Shown here: positions 8,917 through 20,713 of the stretch, in pieces | Numbering within the stretch: the first letter of the stretch is position 1 | Layout of the letters: every line of letters begins with the position of its first letter | From: Dichomitus squalens LYAD-421 SS1 | Taxonomy: Eukaryota; Basidiomycota; Agaricomycetes; Polyporales; Polyporaceae | Length of the DNA: 64,000 nucleotides | Assembly (NCBI RefSeq): GCF_000275845.1 | Contig: NW_006766890.1 | Coordinates: 499,042-563,041, forward strand | Direction: 5' to 3' | Position numbers and translations under genes: made by a program | Notes under the pieces: generated by a model | Database searches by the model: none | The model's input: the letters and a program-made list of their open reading frames with translations, nothing else | Told to the model about the DNA's origin: nothing

Positions 8917-11851
8917 TTAGCTACACCACACCGACACCTGCCCGTCCGCGCCCGCGCTGACGAGCCACGGCTGCCGGGGCACCCAGCGCACGGCGAACAC
9001 GCCCAGGCCGTCCTTGACGTCGTGCCCCCGCAGGATCTTGAGCGGCACGATGAGCGGGTTCGTCATCAGGTCGTTGTACACGCGCGCATGGAACACCTGA
9101 ATCGACCCGTCGTCCGACGACGACGCGAAGAGCGGGTACGTGGGGTGGAAGTGCACCGAGCGCAGCGCACGGGCGTGGTACCTGTCACGGCGGGAGTGCG
9201 GGTCAGCGCCGACGAACGAGAATAAAGATGACGTTAGCGGCGGGTGAACAAGCGGGCCGTAGAGCACCGGGAGGAACGTGCGGAGAGGTGCGATAAAAAA
9301 TGAAAGCACGCGAGAGGAAGCCGGCGCAGGGCCAGAAGACACGAGCCGGATGCGATGACGTGAACGGACTAGCGGCGAATGGAGGGGTTTGGACAGGACA
9401 AGAAGCGGAGAAGATGATCGGAGGTAAAGAGCGTTGGCTAGGGAACGACACACGTACCGAAGGATCTTGTACGGCTTGTCGCTCAGCTCGAGGTCGAACC
9501 AGCACAACTTCTTGTCGTATCCCCCGACGATGAGGTGGTCGCCCGACGGGTGGACGTCCATGGACGAGATCCAGCGGATGCCAGGCATCAGCGTTTTCAG
9601 GAGCGTCTGCTCCGCGAGATTATACATCCGCACATAACGCTGCGTCTGATGGGCCAAAGCGTAGGTCAACGCAGGACGCGGGATATTCGGACCCGAGGAG
9701 AACAGATGAGTCAATCAGAACAAAGCCGTAGCGGTTGGATGATAGGAATTACGTACTGCGACGAAGAAGTGCGGTTTTGACGGGTGGAATAGAACGAGCT
9801 GGACGGCTCCTTTCACCTTCTTGAATGGCGCCTGCGAGTGGCGCCGGGATACTTGATGAATCCAGACGCCTGCCTGGCCTTCCGCTACAGAACACCAATG
9901 CGGATGGTTAATTTAACCCGTATCACGCATATTCCGCTTCTCATGAGAAGATCGAGAAAAACGACACGTACACACTGAAGCGAGATAGTCGCCTTTCCGG
10001 TGCCAGACAAGTTGCTTCGGCGGCTCTGGCGAAGAAGGGAGGTTGAGGGTGAGAACGGGGGCATCAGATGATGATTGCGCAGCGGGTACGGATGTCCATT
10101 TGACGGCTGAGGGAGCAGAGGGAGCTGGTGGGAGGTTGGCAGGGGCGAGAGCGTTCTGCGTGGCGGCCAGTATGGGGCCAGGGAGATTTGGCGGAATAAT
10201 GAAATGTATGTGGTCCTCACTGGGACAGGATGGATATGTTGAGCACCACGACTCAAGGAAAAGGCAACGAAGACCTACATCGCGACGGCGAAAAAGCTGA
10301 CGTCTGTTCGTGGACACCACTCGACGGCCCCGACCTTGCTCTTGAACGTCCACCTCTTCACCTCCTTCCCGACGATGACCTCCCATAACCTCACCACTCC
10401 ACCTTCATCGCCGGTTACGACCCAACCACCGTCCGAGCTCACGCTGAGCGTACGAACTCGCTTCTCCTCATGCGGGACCTGTAGGCTCCGGTAAACCGGG
10501 AAGGGCCGCAAGCTGCTCGGGCTCGGCAGCTTCGGAATCAAGCTCTCCGGATTAATCTGCAGCTTCACTCTCTGCACGCGAGGCGCAAGGTACAGATCGA
10601 GCTGACGGCTGAACCGCTCCTTGATAAATTGGTCGTACGCGGGCACCAAACGCAGCGCGCTGTATTTTTGAGGCAAGAAGTCGCGTTCGCGGTCCTCCGG
10701 GTCCGTCTCCTCCCACTTCTTGCGCTCCTCCTCTGTAGGGAGGTACTCCTCCGGCGGATTGTACGATTCTGAGTGTCCGGGCAAGCGAGGCTTCGGAGCG
10801 GGAAGAGGGGCGGGGGCGTTGGAGGGCTCATCGTTCCAGATAGCGTAGAATTGGGGTGCTGCGGACGCGGTTTTGGGTTTGTTGGGGAGGATACGACCTT
10901 GACGGATGGCGCGGACGATCTTCATGACCTTCTGCTTCTCCCATTTACTCGGGATCCATCTTCGCTTGGGCTCCGGAGCAGCAGATATGGGCATAACCTC
11001 CTCTTTGCCCTTCCCAGTGAACCATTCCACCATAGGCTCGTATGGATCGTAGTTGGCGTCGGGATTTTCGTTCTCTTGTAACCGTCGGATTATGTCCAGC
11101 TCTTCTGGTGTGAGAGGCTTGTCCATTTGAAGATTCTTGTCAAACGCGGAGGTCCTGCAGGATGTTCAGGACACGTCCATTTGTTGTGTAGCCATGTACA
11201 CTCACCAAGACTCCGGGTCCTCCACAGTCTTCAAGAACTTATCTAGCTCGTCTCCTCGAGCCGGGCGGAGGACCTTCTTGCCGTTAATATCGTAACCCAC
11301 ATGCGGCAGATCGTCGTACCAATGCATTGGTATATTACCGACACGATTAGGAGTCTGGCATGCGCAGGAGTGTGTTCAGTAAACTTGACATGAGTGCAGT
11401 GATCGGAAGGTAGGGAAAGCGGTCGCACTTCTTCTGTCGAAGAGTCCGAATCGTAGTCAGGCTCAATCTCCGGATACACACGCTTCGGTTGACCAGTGAT
11501 ATCCGAGATGATTGTTTTCGCCTGAGGAAAGATATGGTGGTCCTCCTCGTCCGAGAGGTCTCCGTATTCTTCGTCCCCTTCCTCGTCTTGTTCATCCCCT
11601 TCCTCTTCGTCCTCCGAACTCGCGCCATTTGCGGCGTACTCCTCGTCGTCTGTGTCACTGCTCGTGTCAATTTCCGGGAATTCTTCAACTTCTCCATCGG
11701 AGTCTTCGTCCACTTCCTCGCCCTCGTCTTCGCTACCCATCTCAAGCCCGACCTCTTGAGGGAACGCGGACGGTGGAGAAGCTGGTATCCCTTCCTGGGG
11801 CCCAGCTTTCCGCTTCTTTGAGTACTTCTTCACCTCCACAGCAGCAACCAT
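8917..11851 (-). CDS. ERB1: Ribosome biogenesis protein ERB1 (BOP1 homologue)
   Basis: ERB1/BOP1 is the scaffold of the PeBoW/Nop7 complex needed for 27S pre-rRNA processing and 60S assembly in the nucleolus. ATG at 11851 opens a lysine-rich start and a long acidic tract. Exon 1 ends at 11429; exon 2 (11354-11206) carries the BOP1NT hallmark [20 protein letters not shown] and [19 protein letters not shown]; exon 3 from 11154 continues with [23 protein letters not shown] and the start of a C-terminal WD40 propeller ([20 protein letters not shown]). The WD40 part continues through short exons to [22 protein letters not shown] and a final blade ending VWCS with TAA at 8917-8919. Length and order match the family. 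Some introns near 9.7-10.3 kb were placed only approximately. Head to head with ARP4, 223 bp apart. Confidence 0.95.
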
Positions 11852-12074
11852 AGTCGAGAGACTGAGCACAAGATAAGCCTAGCAATAATGAACCTAGAGG
11901 GGAAAGAGAGCGTGCTCGGCGAAACAACGGGCGGCTACGAAATTTCCTGTATTGCACGCACCTGAGCGAGGGCGCGAGATGGGATCGGGCGCGTCCTTGG
12001 GTTGCGATCGCGTCTACGGACTCGTTTGTCTGCTCCTCCTTTACGCGTCCTCTGTTCTTCCAATTGTTCACAAA
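11852..12074. promoter_or_regulatory. Divergent promoter ERB1 / ARP4
   Basis: A 223-bp spacer between opposed start codons. It contains an MluI cell-cycle-box-like ACGCGT at 12043-12048 and pyrimidine-rich sequence toward ARP4. Shared promoter use is inferred. Confidence 0.5.
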
Positions 12075-13912
12075 ATGGTCAATTATGGCGGTGGTGAGAA
12101 TATCCTAGTGCGACGCGTTTGAGCTCCTTCTCATGGCTGCTCTAGATGAAGTCTCCGCGTTAGTCCTCGACTTTGGTACATCCTCCCTCCGGGCTGGGTA
12201 TGCGGGCGACGATACCCCCAAGGCCATCATACCGACTTCCTTTGGCTTCATTGAAGAGCCCGCAGAGGTGAATGGGGGAGATGTAACGATGGGAGAGGCC
12301 GGCGCAACGGAGGGTGAGCAACCGCAAGCAAGCAAACCCAAGGTCAAGCTATATATTGGGCAGAACGGACCTTCTCTATGGCGGAGCGGGATGCAGATAG
12401 GGAACCCTATGCAAGATAGCCTCAGTACGTTAGATTAGCTCTTATCCTTATGTGCCACGCTCAGAGCTGTCGCGCACGCGATGCAGTCCAGAACTTCGAC
12501 GCTATTCCGCCACTCATCAGCCACGCCCTCTCCGAAGTCATGCGTTGCAACGCTTCAGAGCACCCGGTCCTCGTCACTGAAGCTGCCTGGAATTCACCCG
12601 CAAACCGGGAGCGTATGGCGGAGATTATGTTTGAGGAGTTCCAAGTACCTGCGTTCTACATTGCGAACACGGGCGTGCTCAACGCGTCAGCACCTCTTCC
12701 TAATCTTGCACCTCGCAAAGTTGACCCTGTCTCTGTTTTAGTTTTGCCGCTGGAAAGGGCTCAGCACTCGTAATTGACGTCGGGCACTCAACAGCGAGCG
12801 TTGTTCCCGTAGTCGACGGGTTCGTCCTGAGGAAAGGTCAGCGCCCCTCGCTTTAGCAGCCAACTACGCCCAGCATATCTGAGGAATAGTTTGTGGCCAG
12901 GTCTCATGCACTGCGCTCTGCCACAGCTCGTGCATGCGCACGCGAAGCACCTGCTTACGAGTCCCACACCGACGCGACAAGGCATTCAGCTCATCCCGCA
13001 CCAACTCATCGCCAGCCGCACAGTGCGTTTGCTGTTTCCCTCGTCGCATCACTGATGCCTCCCAGCTTACTCGCCTGGCTACTCTCTACCCTTCTCTCCC
13101 GTTTCTCGCGTTCGCGCATGAAGCCAGTAGATGCCGGTGTCCCGCCCAGATTCACGCTTCGTGAGGACAGGCGAGCAGGCACGACCGACAGCTGGCGCGC
13201 CTGGGCCGAGAACCGCGAGGTTGAGGAGTGGATTCAGAGCATCGGCGGCGTCCTCCCGCAAGGCTGGAATGACTCCGCAGCGACTAGCCAGGGTTCGCGC
13301 CACTACGAGTTCCCGACCGGGTACAACAACTACTTCACGGGCGTCGAGCGCTACGCCGTTGGCGAGCAGTACTTCGCGCATTCTGCGCAGCTCATGGTTG
13401 GTGTCTACCAGTGTATCTCTTCTAAGCATCGCTATGTCGAGGCTGATTGCGGCTCCGCCTCAGGCGTCGAACCCGAACCTCCCTAAGACAATCCCCTCGT
13501 TGGTCACGAGCTCGATTGGCCAGTGCGACCTCGACCTACGTCAAGTCCTTTTGGGTAACGTCGTGCTAACTGGAGGCGGGAGCCTCTTCGCTGGCTTCGC
13601 GGACCGCCTTGCGAACGATATGGGGAGGGCCTTCCAACACGTGGGTGCCGTGTTTGGCTTGCTTTCCGCAACTCACTGTACCATCCTTAGGTCAAAATTC
13701 ATGCGCCTGGCAACCCTACCGAGCGACGGTACGGTGGCTGGCTCGGGGGAAGCATCCTGGCCAGTCTGGGCACATTCCACCAGCTGTGGATTAGCAAGGA
13801 GGAGTGGCAGGTAAGGCACATACACGAGTAGAATACTATACCCAAGCTTAACTAATACTCCACGTCTCATCAGGAGCACGGAAGGGCGATCGTTGGCCAG
13901 CGGTGTAAGTAG
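12075..13912 (+). CDS. ARP4: Actin-related protein 4 (Arp4/BAF53), chromatin remodelling subunit
   Basis: Nuclear Arp shared by INO80/SWR1-type remodellers and NuA4 acetyltransferase. Nine exons add up to exactly 440 residues: 12075-12093, 12146-12424, 12487-12685, 12742-12836, 12901-13022, 13124-13396, 13464-13640, 13691-13810, 13874-13912. Exon 1 is only 19 nt and gives MVNYGG, joined to [23 protein letters not shown], the actin phosphate-1 loop as modified in Arp4. An acidic insertion follows, then [12 protein letters not shown], a [14 protein letters not shown] phosphate-2 segment, the fungal insertion ending [33 protein letters not shown] and the C-terminal [21 protein letters not shown], closing with TAG 13910-13912. 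An ATG at 12133 in intron 1 would give a longer start, but the spliced version matches the family. Convergent with the next gene. Confidence 0.95.
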
Positions 13913-14823
13913 AAATGCAGCCTCGAAGGTGAGGACGGAGACTGTAGCTTCCGTGCAATTACTCGCTATCTCTTGTTGTGACGTTTGTATTTGTCGTTGG
14001 CACTATATGGGCCGTCTAACCATGCGTTACAGAGGCAGAAGGATGCATTATCGTATTCGACTGGATGTACAGAGGGAACAAACGCAACGTGAACGAGCTG
14101 CTGCTGAGCAAGTACGTACGTAGCAGGTACTGTATACAAGTGCATATGCACCACGCGAAAAGTGTCCTCACGACGCTTGCGTGACGCCTCTCGCGCACAC
14201 ACGTCCTTGGCGTCGCGAAAAACGCACCCCGCGTAGATGACAGTCAGTGCAGTAACTGTGTACCGTTCGCGACCCGGGGAAGCGCTGCTTCCCTGCGCCG
14301 TCCCATTACACCACTGCGCTGTCGAACCTGATGCATGCGACCGCAGTCGCTGCCCATAACACACTACTCGAACTTGAACCTAGGAAGAAGCGACGGAACC
14401 CTACGCGTATTTAGAGGATATCCCAGAGCCGTCCGTCGTACCGCCCATCCCGTCGTCAACCGCCGACACAGCCGGACCCTTGACAACGACGGGGAGGGGG
14501 GGACGGCACGCGGCAGGGGATGAGGTAGGGGTGATGAGTAGGGGGTTTGAATGGGAACCAGGACCAATCAGGGGGGTAATCGGAAGGAAAGGAAAGAATG
14601 GGCACAGGCCAATCTGCATACGGGACAGTCCGGTTTGGGGGCACGCTTTTTAAATATGCTGGCAAGGCGAAAGGAAGGTGAAGGGGTGAGAGACATCGTC
14701 CAGGCAGATATATCGTACAACTCCGCCGTCAAGAGTCAGGAACAGTCCGTTGAGCTGGTGTCATCCGAGGAGGCGGGTATGCAGGGCAGGGCGCGGGTAG
14801 GACAGCGTGTCGAAGCGAAAAGT
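13913..14823. other. Intergenic region between convergent genes
   Basis: Two 3' UTRs meet here. No RNA gene or coding exon is supported. Confidence 0.6.
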
Positions 14824-16278
14824 CTAGTAGGCCTCGACGACAACCACCTGGCGCTCGCGGGCATGCTCCAGGAGGGAGTCGACGGCCTTGCGCCTGCTAC
14901 GAGTGGCGAAGTTCTTCGGGACAAGCTCCTCGTTGTTGGAAGGAGGACCACGGGGCTGGCGCACAGGGGTGCTGATCAGACGCTGAACGACCATCTGCGA
15001 GTCCTGGGGAACAACGACATTGATGCCGGGCACGGGCCGTCCAAGCCCGAGACCCTCGTAGAGCTTCTTAGAAGCCTCCTCGCGGGGAGACAGAGGAGGA
15101 ACATCTACAGAGGAGGCTGACTGAGGGGTGCTCGGGGACGAGTTGGACTTCGACGATGTAGAGCTGTCATCAGCCTCAGGGCCATCAGTATCAATGGCGA
15201 CAGCGGCGACACCAGAATTCGACGTCTCGGGTGTAAAGCGTAAGGGGGTCGGCCGCGCCTTGCCGATCGTAAGCCCAGGTGGAGGGGAGACACGCTCGCC
15301 AGGGGGAGGAGTGACCTTGACAGTAGGAGACGAAACAGTGCGGTTGGCGCTCAAGACCGAGTTGTTGCCAGGAGCACGACGCCATGAGACGGCGGCATCC
15401 GACTTCGACTGCACGGTGGGCGTGGCCGGCGCACCGAGAGAGGTCCCTCCGCTGATGACCGTAGTATAGCTAGGAGTTGCAGGGGGACGAGCGCCTACAG
15501 AGGAAAAGTCGTCTTCCTCGTCGTACTTGCCAGAACCGATGCGGCTGCCAAACCTGCCGTTGAGGGCGGCGGTCATGGGGACCTGATCGTCGGAAACGCC
15601 CAGTTTGGAACGGAGCTGATCCGCCTGGTTGGCCCGACGCATCTGCGCGTTCATGGTCACGGAGCGCATATCAAACGTGGTGTTCATCGGGCCAGCAGTG
15701 GAGGGTATGACATTGGATGCTGCGCGGCGGTTACCCTGTTGAGCCTGACGCTGACGCTGCTGCGCGGCCTGTGCCGCGAGGAGCTCAGCCTGGTACTGCT
15801 GGGCCTGAAGAGCCTTTACCAGGTAATCAGGATACTGAGTAGCTGCGAATGCACTGGAATCGAACCATACCTGCATACGGGCCAACTCCATCTGCATCAA
15901 CTGAAGCTGAACCTGCTGGAGCTGATTCTGGTTCATGGCATAGTTATAGCCCATGCCATTCATGTTCATGACATGCTGCTGTTGCTGCTGGAAGCGATTC
16001 GGGATGCCATCGACAGCAGCAGTAACGGGCGCTTGACGAAGGCGGTTGTTCTGGATGTACAGGTTCTGGGACATCATGTCAGAGAGTTCATCTTCTTCCT
16101 CTGGTGGGTAGAAGTTGTCCTCCTGGTTCGGAGTGATGATACGGGGTATGTTGAAGGTGCCGGCAGGCGCTGCCGTATGCGGCACATTAGGCATAGAACC
16201 CGAGGCAGAGCGAACGCCTCCGGTACGGAGACCGGCAAGAAGAGACGCGCGAGGGTTGGGAGCAGGAGTGGCGGCCAT
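14824..16278 (-). CDS. Uncharacterised Q-rich protein, single exon, 484 aa
   Basis: I do not recognise a named family. The start at 16278 gives MAATPAPNPRASLLAGLRTGGVRS, a compact arginine-containing motif likely to be conserved, followed by TFNIPRIITP and an acidic YPPEEEDELSD stretch. Residues about 95-200 are rich in Gln, Met and Asn (a QQQQQ run, LQQVQLQLMQMELARMQ, then KALQAQQYQAELLAAQAAQQRQRQ) and are predicted by eye to form a long amphipathic helix or coiled coil. The second half is Ser/Pro/Thr-rich and disordered, with several TPPP and SPR sites fitting proline-directed kinases. A C-terminal block (EEASKKLYEGLGLGRPVPG, RSRRKAVDSLLEHARER) looks structured. No membrane segment or signal peptide. 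Composition suggests an RNA- or transcription-related scaffold, but that is inference only. Confidence 0.75.
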   Translation of the reverse strand: MAATPAPNPRASLLAGLRTGGVRSASGSMPNVPHTAAPAGTFNIPRIITPNQEDNFYPPEEEDELSDMMSQNLYIQNNRLRQAPVTAAVDGIPNRFQQQQQHVMNMNGMGYNYAMNQNQLQQVQLQLMQMELARMQVWFDSSAFAATQYPDYLVKALQAQQYQAELLAAQAAQQRQRQAQQGNRRAASNVIPSTAGPMNTTFDMRSVTMNAQMRRANQADQLRSKLGVSDDQVPMTAALNGRFGSRIGSGKYDEEDDFSSVGARPPATPSYTTVISGGTSLGAPATPTVQSKSDAAVSWRRAPGNNSVLSANRTVSSPTVKVTPPPGERVSPPPGLTIGKARPTPLRFTPETSNSGVAAVAIDTDGPEADDSSTSSKSNSSPSTPQSASSVDVPPLSPREEASKKLYEGLGLGRPVPGINVVVPQDSQMVVQRLISTPVRQPRGPPSNNEELVPKNFATRSRRKAVDSLLEHARERQVVVVEAY

Positions 16279-17079
16279 ATCGTGATAAATGATCGGGGAT
16301 ATACGAAAAGCTTGTGGTTCCGGTCTCAAGGTTGGTTCGAGCGTGGGGTACGGGAAACAAACGAGGGAGAAATACAGCTGTGAGAGCACGCGAGTACGGC
16401 AACCTGTCAAGACGGATTGTCGGGTAACATACGCTTGATTGTCTTACCTGAGGGGTAAGAGGAGATTCCTTGTGGAGGCAAGCAGTAGGATGGGCACGTC
16501 TATCTCTCCCTAGCACTTCGCGGTGGGTAGGTGGCAAGTTTTGCAGAGTTGCTGCGCGGTTTCCGAGAAGAAAAGGCCTTGCGAGGCGATTAGAGTGGTT
16601 TGGCCGAGGAAAAGACTTGGCGCGTATGTAAAGAGGTAGAGATATATAGGGTAGAAAGTGAAGACAGACGGAGAGACAGACAACAGAGAAAAGGAGGAAC
16701 CACCGAAGAGGTCAGAGAGAGAGAGGACAAATATCAGAGGCCCAGTCAGCGACTCACCACTATCGCCATCTAGCCCCGGCCGGACCCCGGCCACCTGTCA
16801 GCCTCCCCATCACCGGGCCAGCCCCTTTCCCGCCTCCGACTTATCCCTGTCTCGCCTGTGCAATGGCCATTATCCATTCGCATTAAGTACATCCTACAAT
16901 ACCGGTACACTCATATGTCGTGCTCTGTTTGGCATGAGGGGAATTGAAATGTGATGCTCCCTACAGGCCCCAGCTGTCGGCGTCTTGTCTCTTTGGTCCT
17001 GGCAAGGACAATAGAGCAGCTGACGTTGGCCCCGCCTCTCCACACGCTTTTGTCTCGTCAGCCACACGCTTGCTGCACG
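16279..17079. other. 5' region of the Q-rich gene
   Basis: Upstream sequence of the gene at 14824-16278, with a purine-rich tract on the plus strand at 16650-16740 (pyrimidine-rich on the transcribed-sense strand, as in many fungal promoters). No gene supported. Confidence 0.5.
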
Positions 17080-17828
17080 CTACAAGTGTTTCTTCGCACT
17101 AGCTCGAACCCGAGCGTCGAATACGGCACTCCGGATAGGAGTGTGTGCCGTGTGGAACGGATTGAGCATCGTCTGACGTTTGGATGTTGATTGGTCTCGG
17201 CCTCCGGACACCCCTGTGAGGAGGCGGTACCACTCACCTTGACGTACAGCTCCCAGACATCAGTGAAGAACGCCTTGATCCCGTCGTCGTTACGGGACTC
17301 GTGTAGCAGCACGAATTTCATGTCTACCGGAACAGATGCTGTCAATTGCCGAGTGCCCCATAAGCAAGCCCAGTTGCGAGATGCGTACTGCCGGGCGTCA
17401 CGAACGCTGAGACCGTCCACTCATTGAACTTGTCTACGGATTTCAAGTACCTGCTCGTCGCACACATATATTGCAGTAGCAGACATGTGAAGGCTGTGTC
17501 GGTGGAGATGTAAGGGGAACACGAACATTACACTGTCCTTGCGCATAACCTCCTCAATAGCGTCCAAACTCGCGTTCGCTATCATCTGTATGACATGCCT
17601 GTCCTGCCCACCGCCTATCTTCACTGTCCCGCCCTGTCCATGGTGTGCTTGTGTTGCCACAGTCGCGCCAGACAAAGCACTCAGTGTCCCAGCGAAGGCA
17701 GAAGTGGACCAGCTGGGAAGGTTGGAGGCCAAGGGAGATGTTGTTGTTTGCGACGGCTTAGAAGAGTAATGTGTCAAGCTGTAGAGTGGGGTGTCTGAAG
17801 GCGACAACAAGAACAGATGATGAGACAT
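17080..17828 (-). CDS. TRS20: TRAPP complex subunit 2 (sedlin / Trs20)
   Basis: Longin-fold subunit of TRAPP, the Rab GEF acting in ER-Golgi transport and autophagy. ATG at 17828 gives [18 protein letters not shown], then a basidiomycete-type insertion, [67 protein letters not shown] and [15 protein letters not shown]...[10 protein letters not shown] with TAG at 17082-17080. The joins GN (A plus AC after a ccggtag acceptor) and K to T (after cgtcag) are clean. The first intron's acceptor (cgagcag, exon from 17450) is clear, but its donor in the region 17540-17510 is not; the family would predict a join close to the MRKDS segment. Head to head with the rhomboid gene. Confidence 0.9.
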
Positions 17829-18069
17829 GGCTTTGATGTCAGTAGGGTCAAACGGGCGAGTCTGGGTCGGGATATACACAGCTGCGGGCGGTCGATGGAG
17901 AGCGAGCCCACGACTATCGCATAACGCATTGGAGTTAGAGCTCTTGCCAAACAGGGACAAGCATCTCGGATGCCGAGAGGCCGCGCCGACTCAGTTGCGG
18001 ACACTAGTTGTTACTTACATCTTCTGCTCAGGCTTGTCCTGTGCGGCCTTCTCAACTTTGCAACCTGCC
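17829..18069. promoter_or_regulatory. Divergent promoter TRS20 / rhomboid
   Basis: A 241-bp spacer between opposed start codons. No defined motif recognised; shared promoter function is inferred from geometry. Confidence 0.45.
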
Positions 18070-19231
18070 ATGAAGAGGTCTCTGCTATCAATTTCTCCCC
18101 TTTTATCCTCTGCTAGATTGTGTTCAGGGCCTCTCCAGCATGGCACTTGGCTAGGGCCAAGGATATGCACGTCTGTGCGGCATTCAACGCTCAGCACGGG
18201 CGCTCTTCGACAACCTCTGACCCTCCTTCGGACTCCACCATCCGTCTCCCAGGGATACTCCGTTCTGAGATTTGTGGCTGGAACACTTTTACGTGCAACG
18301 CATAGAAGTGGATTGAACAGAAGCTCAAGGGGAGGTTCCGGAGGGTATGGCGGCGGTCCAAACGGCCCATGGCAACGATTCCGCGACCGTCTCAACGCAA
18401 TCCCGGGGAATGTCCTCTTCTGGGGTATCATTGGGCTCAACGGTGTCGTCTTCGTCTCATGGCAATGGGCATGGGCAAAATACGTGGGTGCTCATACGTT
18501 TTGTGCACTGAGCATTGTCCGACGATCTCACAGAAAAGTATGGGAGACGCTTCCTCGTACATTTGGATGAGAAACCACTTCATTGCTAGCGCGGACAACA
18601 TCAAAGCGGGAAGATGGTAACGCGCATCTCTATCTCCTTGAGAGCTCGAGCTCAGCTGCATTTTGTAGGTATACGCTTCTAACAGCGTGCTTCTCTCATG
18701 CAGACACTAGCCATATATTATTCAACGGGTTCACGTTCTACTTCGTGGCCCCGCTGGTGATCTCCATCCTCGGAAATGCCGGCTTCCTTAGCCTGTACCT
18801 CGGAGGTATGCTTCTTGACCGTATTATCGCACCCACTTAGCCACTGACTCGTTTGCTACCGCGACAGGTGGCATCGTGTCCAGTTTGGCCGGAATTGCTT
18901 GGCGTAACTACAAGCAAGGCAATCAGCCATCAGGCTCATATGGAGCTAGCGGTGCGATCTACTCCGTCATCTCGTTCTTTGCTTGCGTCGCGCCCACCGC
19001 CACTTTCTACCTGTTCGGCGTCCTCCCACTTCCGGCATGGGGTGTCGTGACGGGTATTTTCCTCTGGGACGGTTACAGCGCCATGAATGAACACGTGAGT
19101 GCTTAGTGGCTTTGCTGCTCTGCTAGATATTGACTTGTACACAGCGCCTTGGCACCGACACCGCGGGTCACATCGGCGGACTTCTTGCGGGTATAGGCTA
19201 CTTCATTGCAAAACGCTTCAGGGTATTCTGA
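18070..19231 (+). CDS. Rhomboid intramembrane serine protease, mitochondrial Pcp1/PARL type
   Basis: Five exons sum to exactly 315 residues: 18070-18483, 18534-18616, 18669-18805, 18868-19094, 19145-19231. The first about 100 residues are Arg/Ser-rich without acidic residues, a probable mitochondrial presequence, with a Gly-rich linker. The rhomboid core follows: TACFSHADTSHILFNGFTFYF (the H-x-x-x-x-H/N region of TM2), YLGGGIVSS, the catalytic serine in GASGAIYS (TM4) and the catalytic histidine in TAGHIGGLLAGIGYF (TM6). Pcp1/PARL enzymes cleave inner-membrane substrates such as Mgm1/OPA1 and control fusion or mitophagy; the substrate here is inferred from the family. Both catalytic residues are present. 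Divergent from TRS20. Confidence 0.9.
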
Positions 19232-19484
19232 AAACCGATACTAGCTCTTTGCTTCCGCGAGGACAGTCATTCTCCGTATGTACCACCAGATATAATAGCG
19301 CACACCCCTCACTACAGCAATTGCACGTACACCATCACTCTTTGCTCATTGTAACGTATCCTGTTCAAGTCTTACCTGATATACGAGCTTCGCCCACAAA
19401 ATGCCACATGCCACATGCCACAGAAACGGTGTCACAGAAGAATAGGATAAGATCGCTTCTCAAAGCATGATAAATTACGGCTAC

Positions 19485-20713
19485 TCAAAGGGCAGTCTCA
19501 ATGGGTTGGGCAGGGTCTTTCGGACCAACTTCGCCAAGAGGGTAGTAGCCGAAGAATAGGATCTGGAAGCAAAACGCGACGGCCACATGCAAGGCAGCGA
19601 GGAGAATGATCACGAGTCGCACGGGCTTTGCGTCGGCCTGCAAAATTTCACAGTCGGCAGGATGTCAACAACAGTCCCGACACTCCCGGAGATGCACGAA
19701 GGGTGACGTACCGTAGCGAGCACAGGGTAGACATTCGCAACTAGGAACCACCCAGACACAACGAACGCAATTCCCGTCAGGACCCATCGCGCGATTGGGA
19801 ACGGATTGATATTCAGGAGCTGAGGCAGAGTCAGACGGTGGCCCATGCTCTCGGCAAGAGACGTACCGCAACGGGAATCCACACAAACTGACCGTACCCC
19901 CACACCGAAACAGCCTCGATGACGCTCCACTCTCCGACGCCGAGGTATCTTAGGGCGAGCCACAACAACACGGGAACCCCGATACCATACGAGTACACCA
20001 GCCCGACGGCAGTTGAGAGTAAGCCGAAGTCGTACTCAAGGATGGCGCCGGAGGTGTTGCCGGGATCTGATAGCCACGCCGATATCGAGGAGGCAAGGGA
20101 GGAGGATAGGAACAGGCAGAAGATGAGGGTGGTAAGTGTCCAGAAGGGACCGTAGAGGTCCGCGCTAGGTGTTAGGTGGGCAGAGAGGTAGTTTGGAGAA
20201 TGCGGGAGGAGAGTAGTATAGCACCGTTTCAGAACCTAGTTCATAGGGACAGTTGAGAAAGAGGCGGCGTGTCGAATGAATGAGCCGAGGAAGACATGAG
20301 ATGGGGTCAATGAACACTCACCAACTTAGTGTCGACGTCGAAGTAGGGTTGATAGTACTCAAGCTGCCAGAAGCCAGAGCTTTTTGGCCGGTCAGAGAAG
20401 TATCCTTGTTACCCAGAGCAGGCGAAAATATCAGTGAAGAATCGTACGCAAGAATAAAACGATTATCACGTACCTCGACCTGTGTTACTCTCCTGGTTCG
20501 CTGCTCGCGCGTCCGTGCTCAAGAACGCTGCTCATCCAAATTTGACTTAGCCTCGCAGATACCAATGTGCAGGTGCAGCGATCGTACACTGGAATTGAAG
20601 TCTCTCCGGGCCCTCCTCCATCCGCTAGTGGACGGAACTGACGTCAGTTCGAAGGAACTGCAGACTGGCCTGGAATGACTCACCTCATCAGCTTCAATTT
20701 GCACGTACGCCAT
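19485..20713 (-). CDS. Yip1-domain Golgi membrane protein, YIPF1/YIPF2 type
   Basis: Polytopic Yip family protein of Golgi/endosomal membranes that binds Rab GTPases. ATG at 20713 begins MAYVQIEADE; an exon near 20410-20330 has FWQLEYYQPYFDVDT, the cytoplasmic signature shared with YIPF1/2, and the next has LYGPFWTLTTLIFCLFLS (TM1). Further membrane segments follow: a YDFGLLSTAVGLVYSYGIG stretch, VSVWGYGQFVWIPV, the NPFPIARWVLTGIAFVVSGWFLVANVYPVLA exon, then RLVIILLAALHVAVAF and a GYYPLGE end. TGA at 19487-19485. The second exon (about 20630-20585, containing ERLQFQ) is less certain. Convergent with the rhomboid gene. Confidence 0.8.

Noticed and set aside
15850..15875. GGAATCGAACC, a reverse B-box suggesting a minus-strand tRNA
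   Set aside because: Lies inside the coding frame of the Q-rich protein and the surrounding bases do not form a T-arm or acceptor stem.
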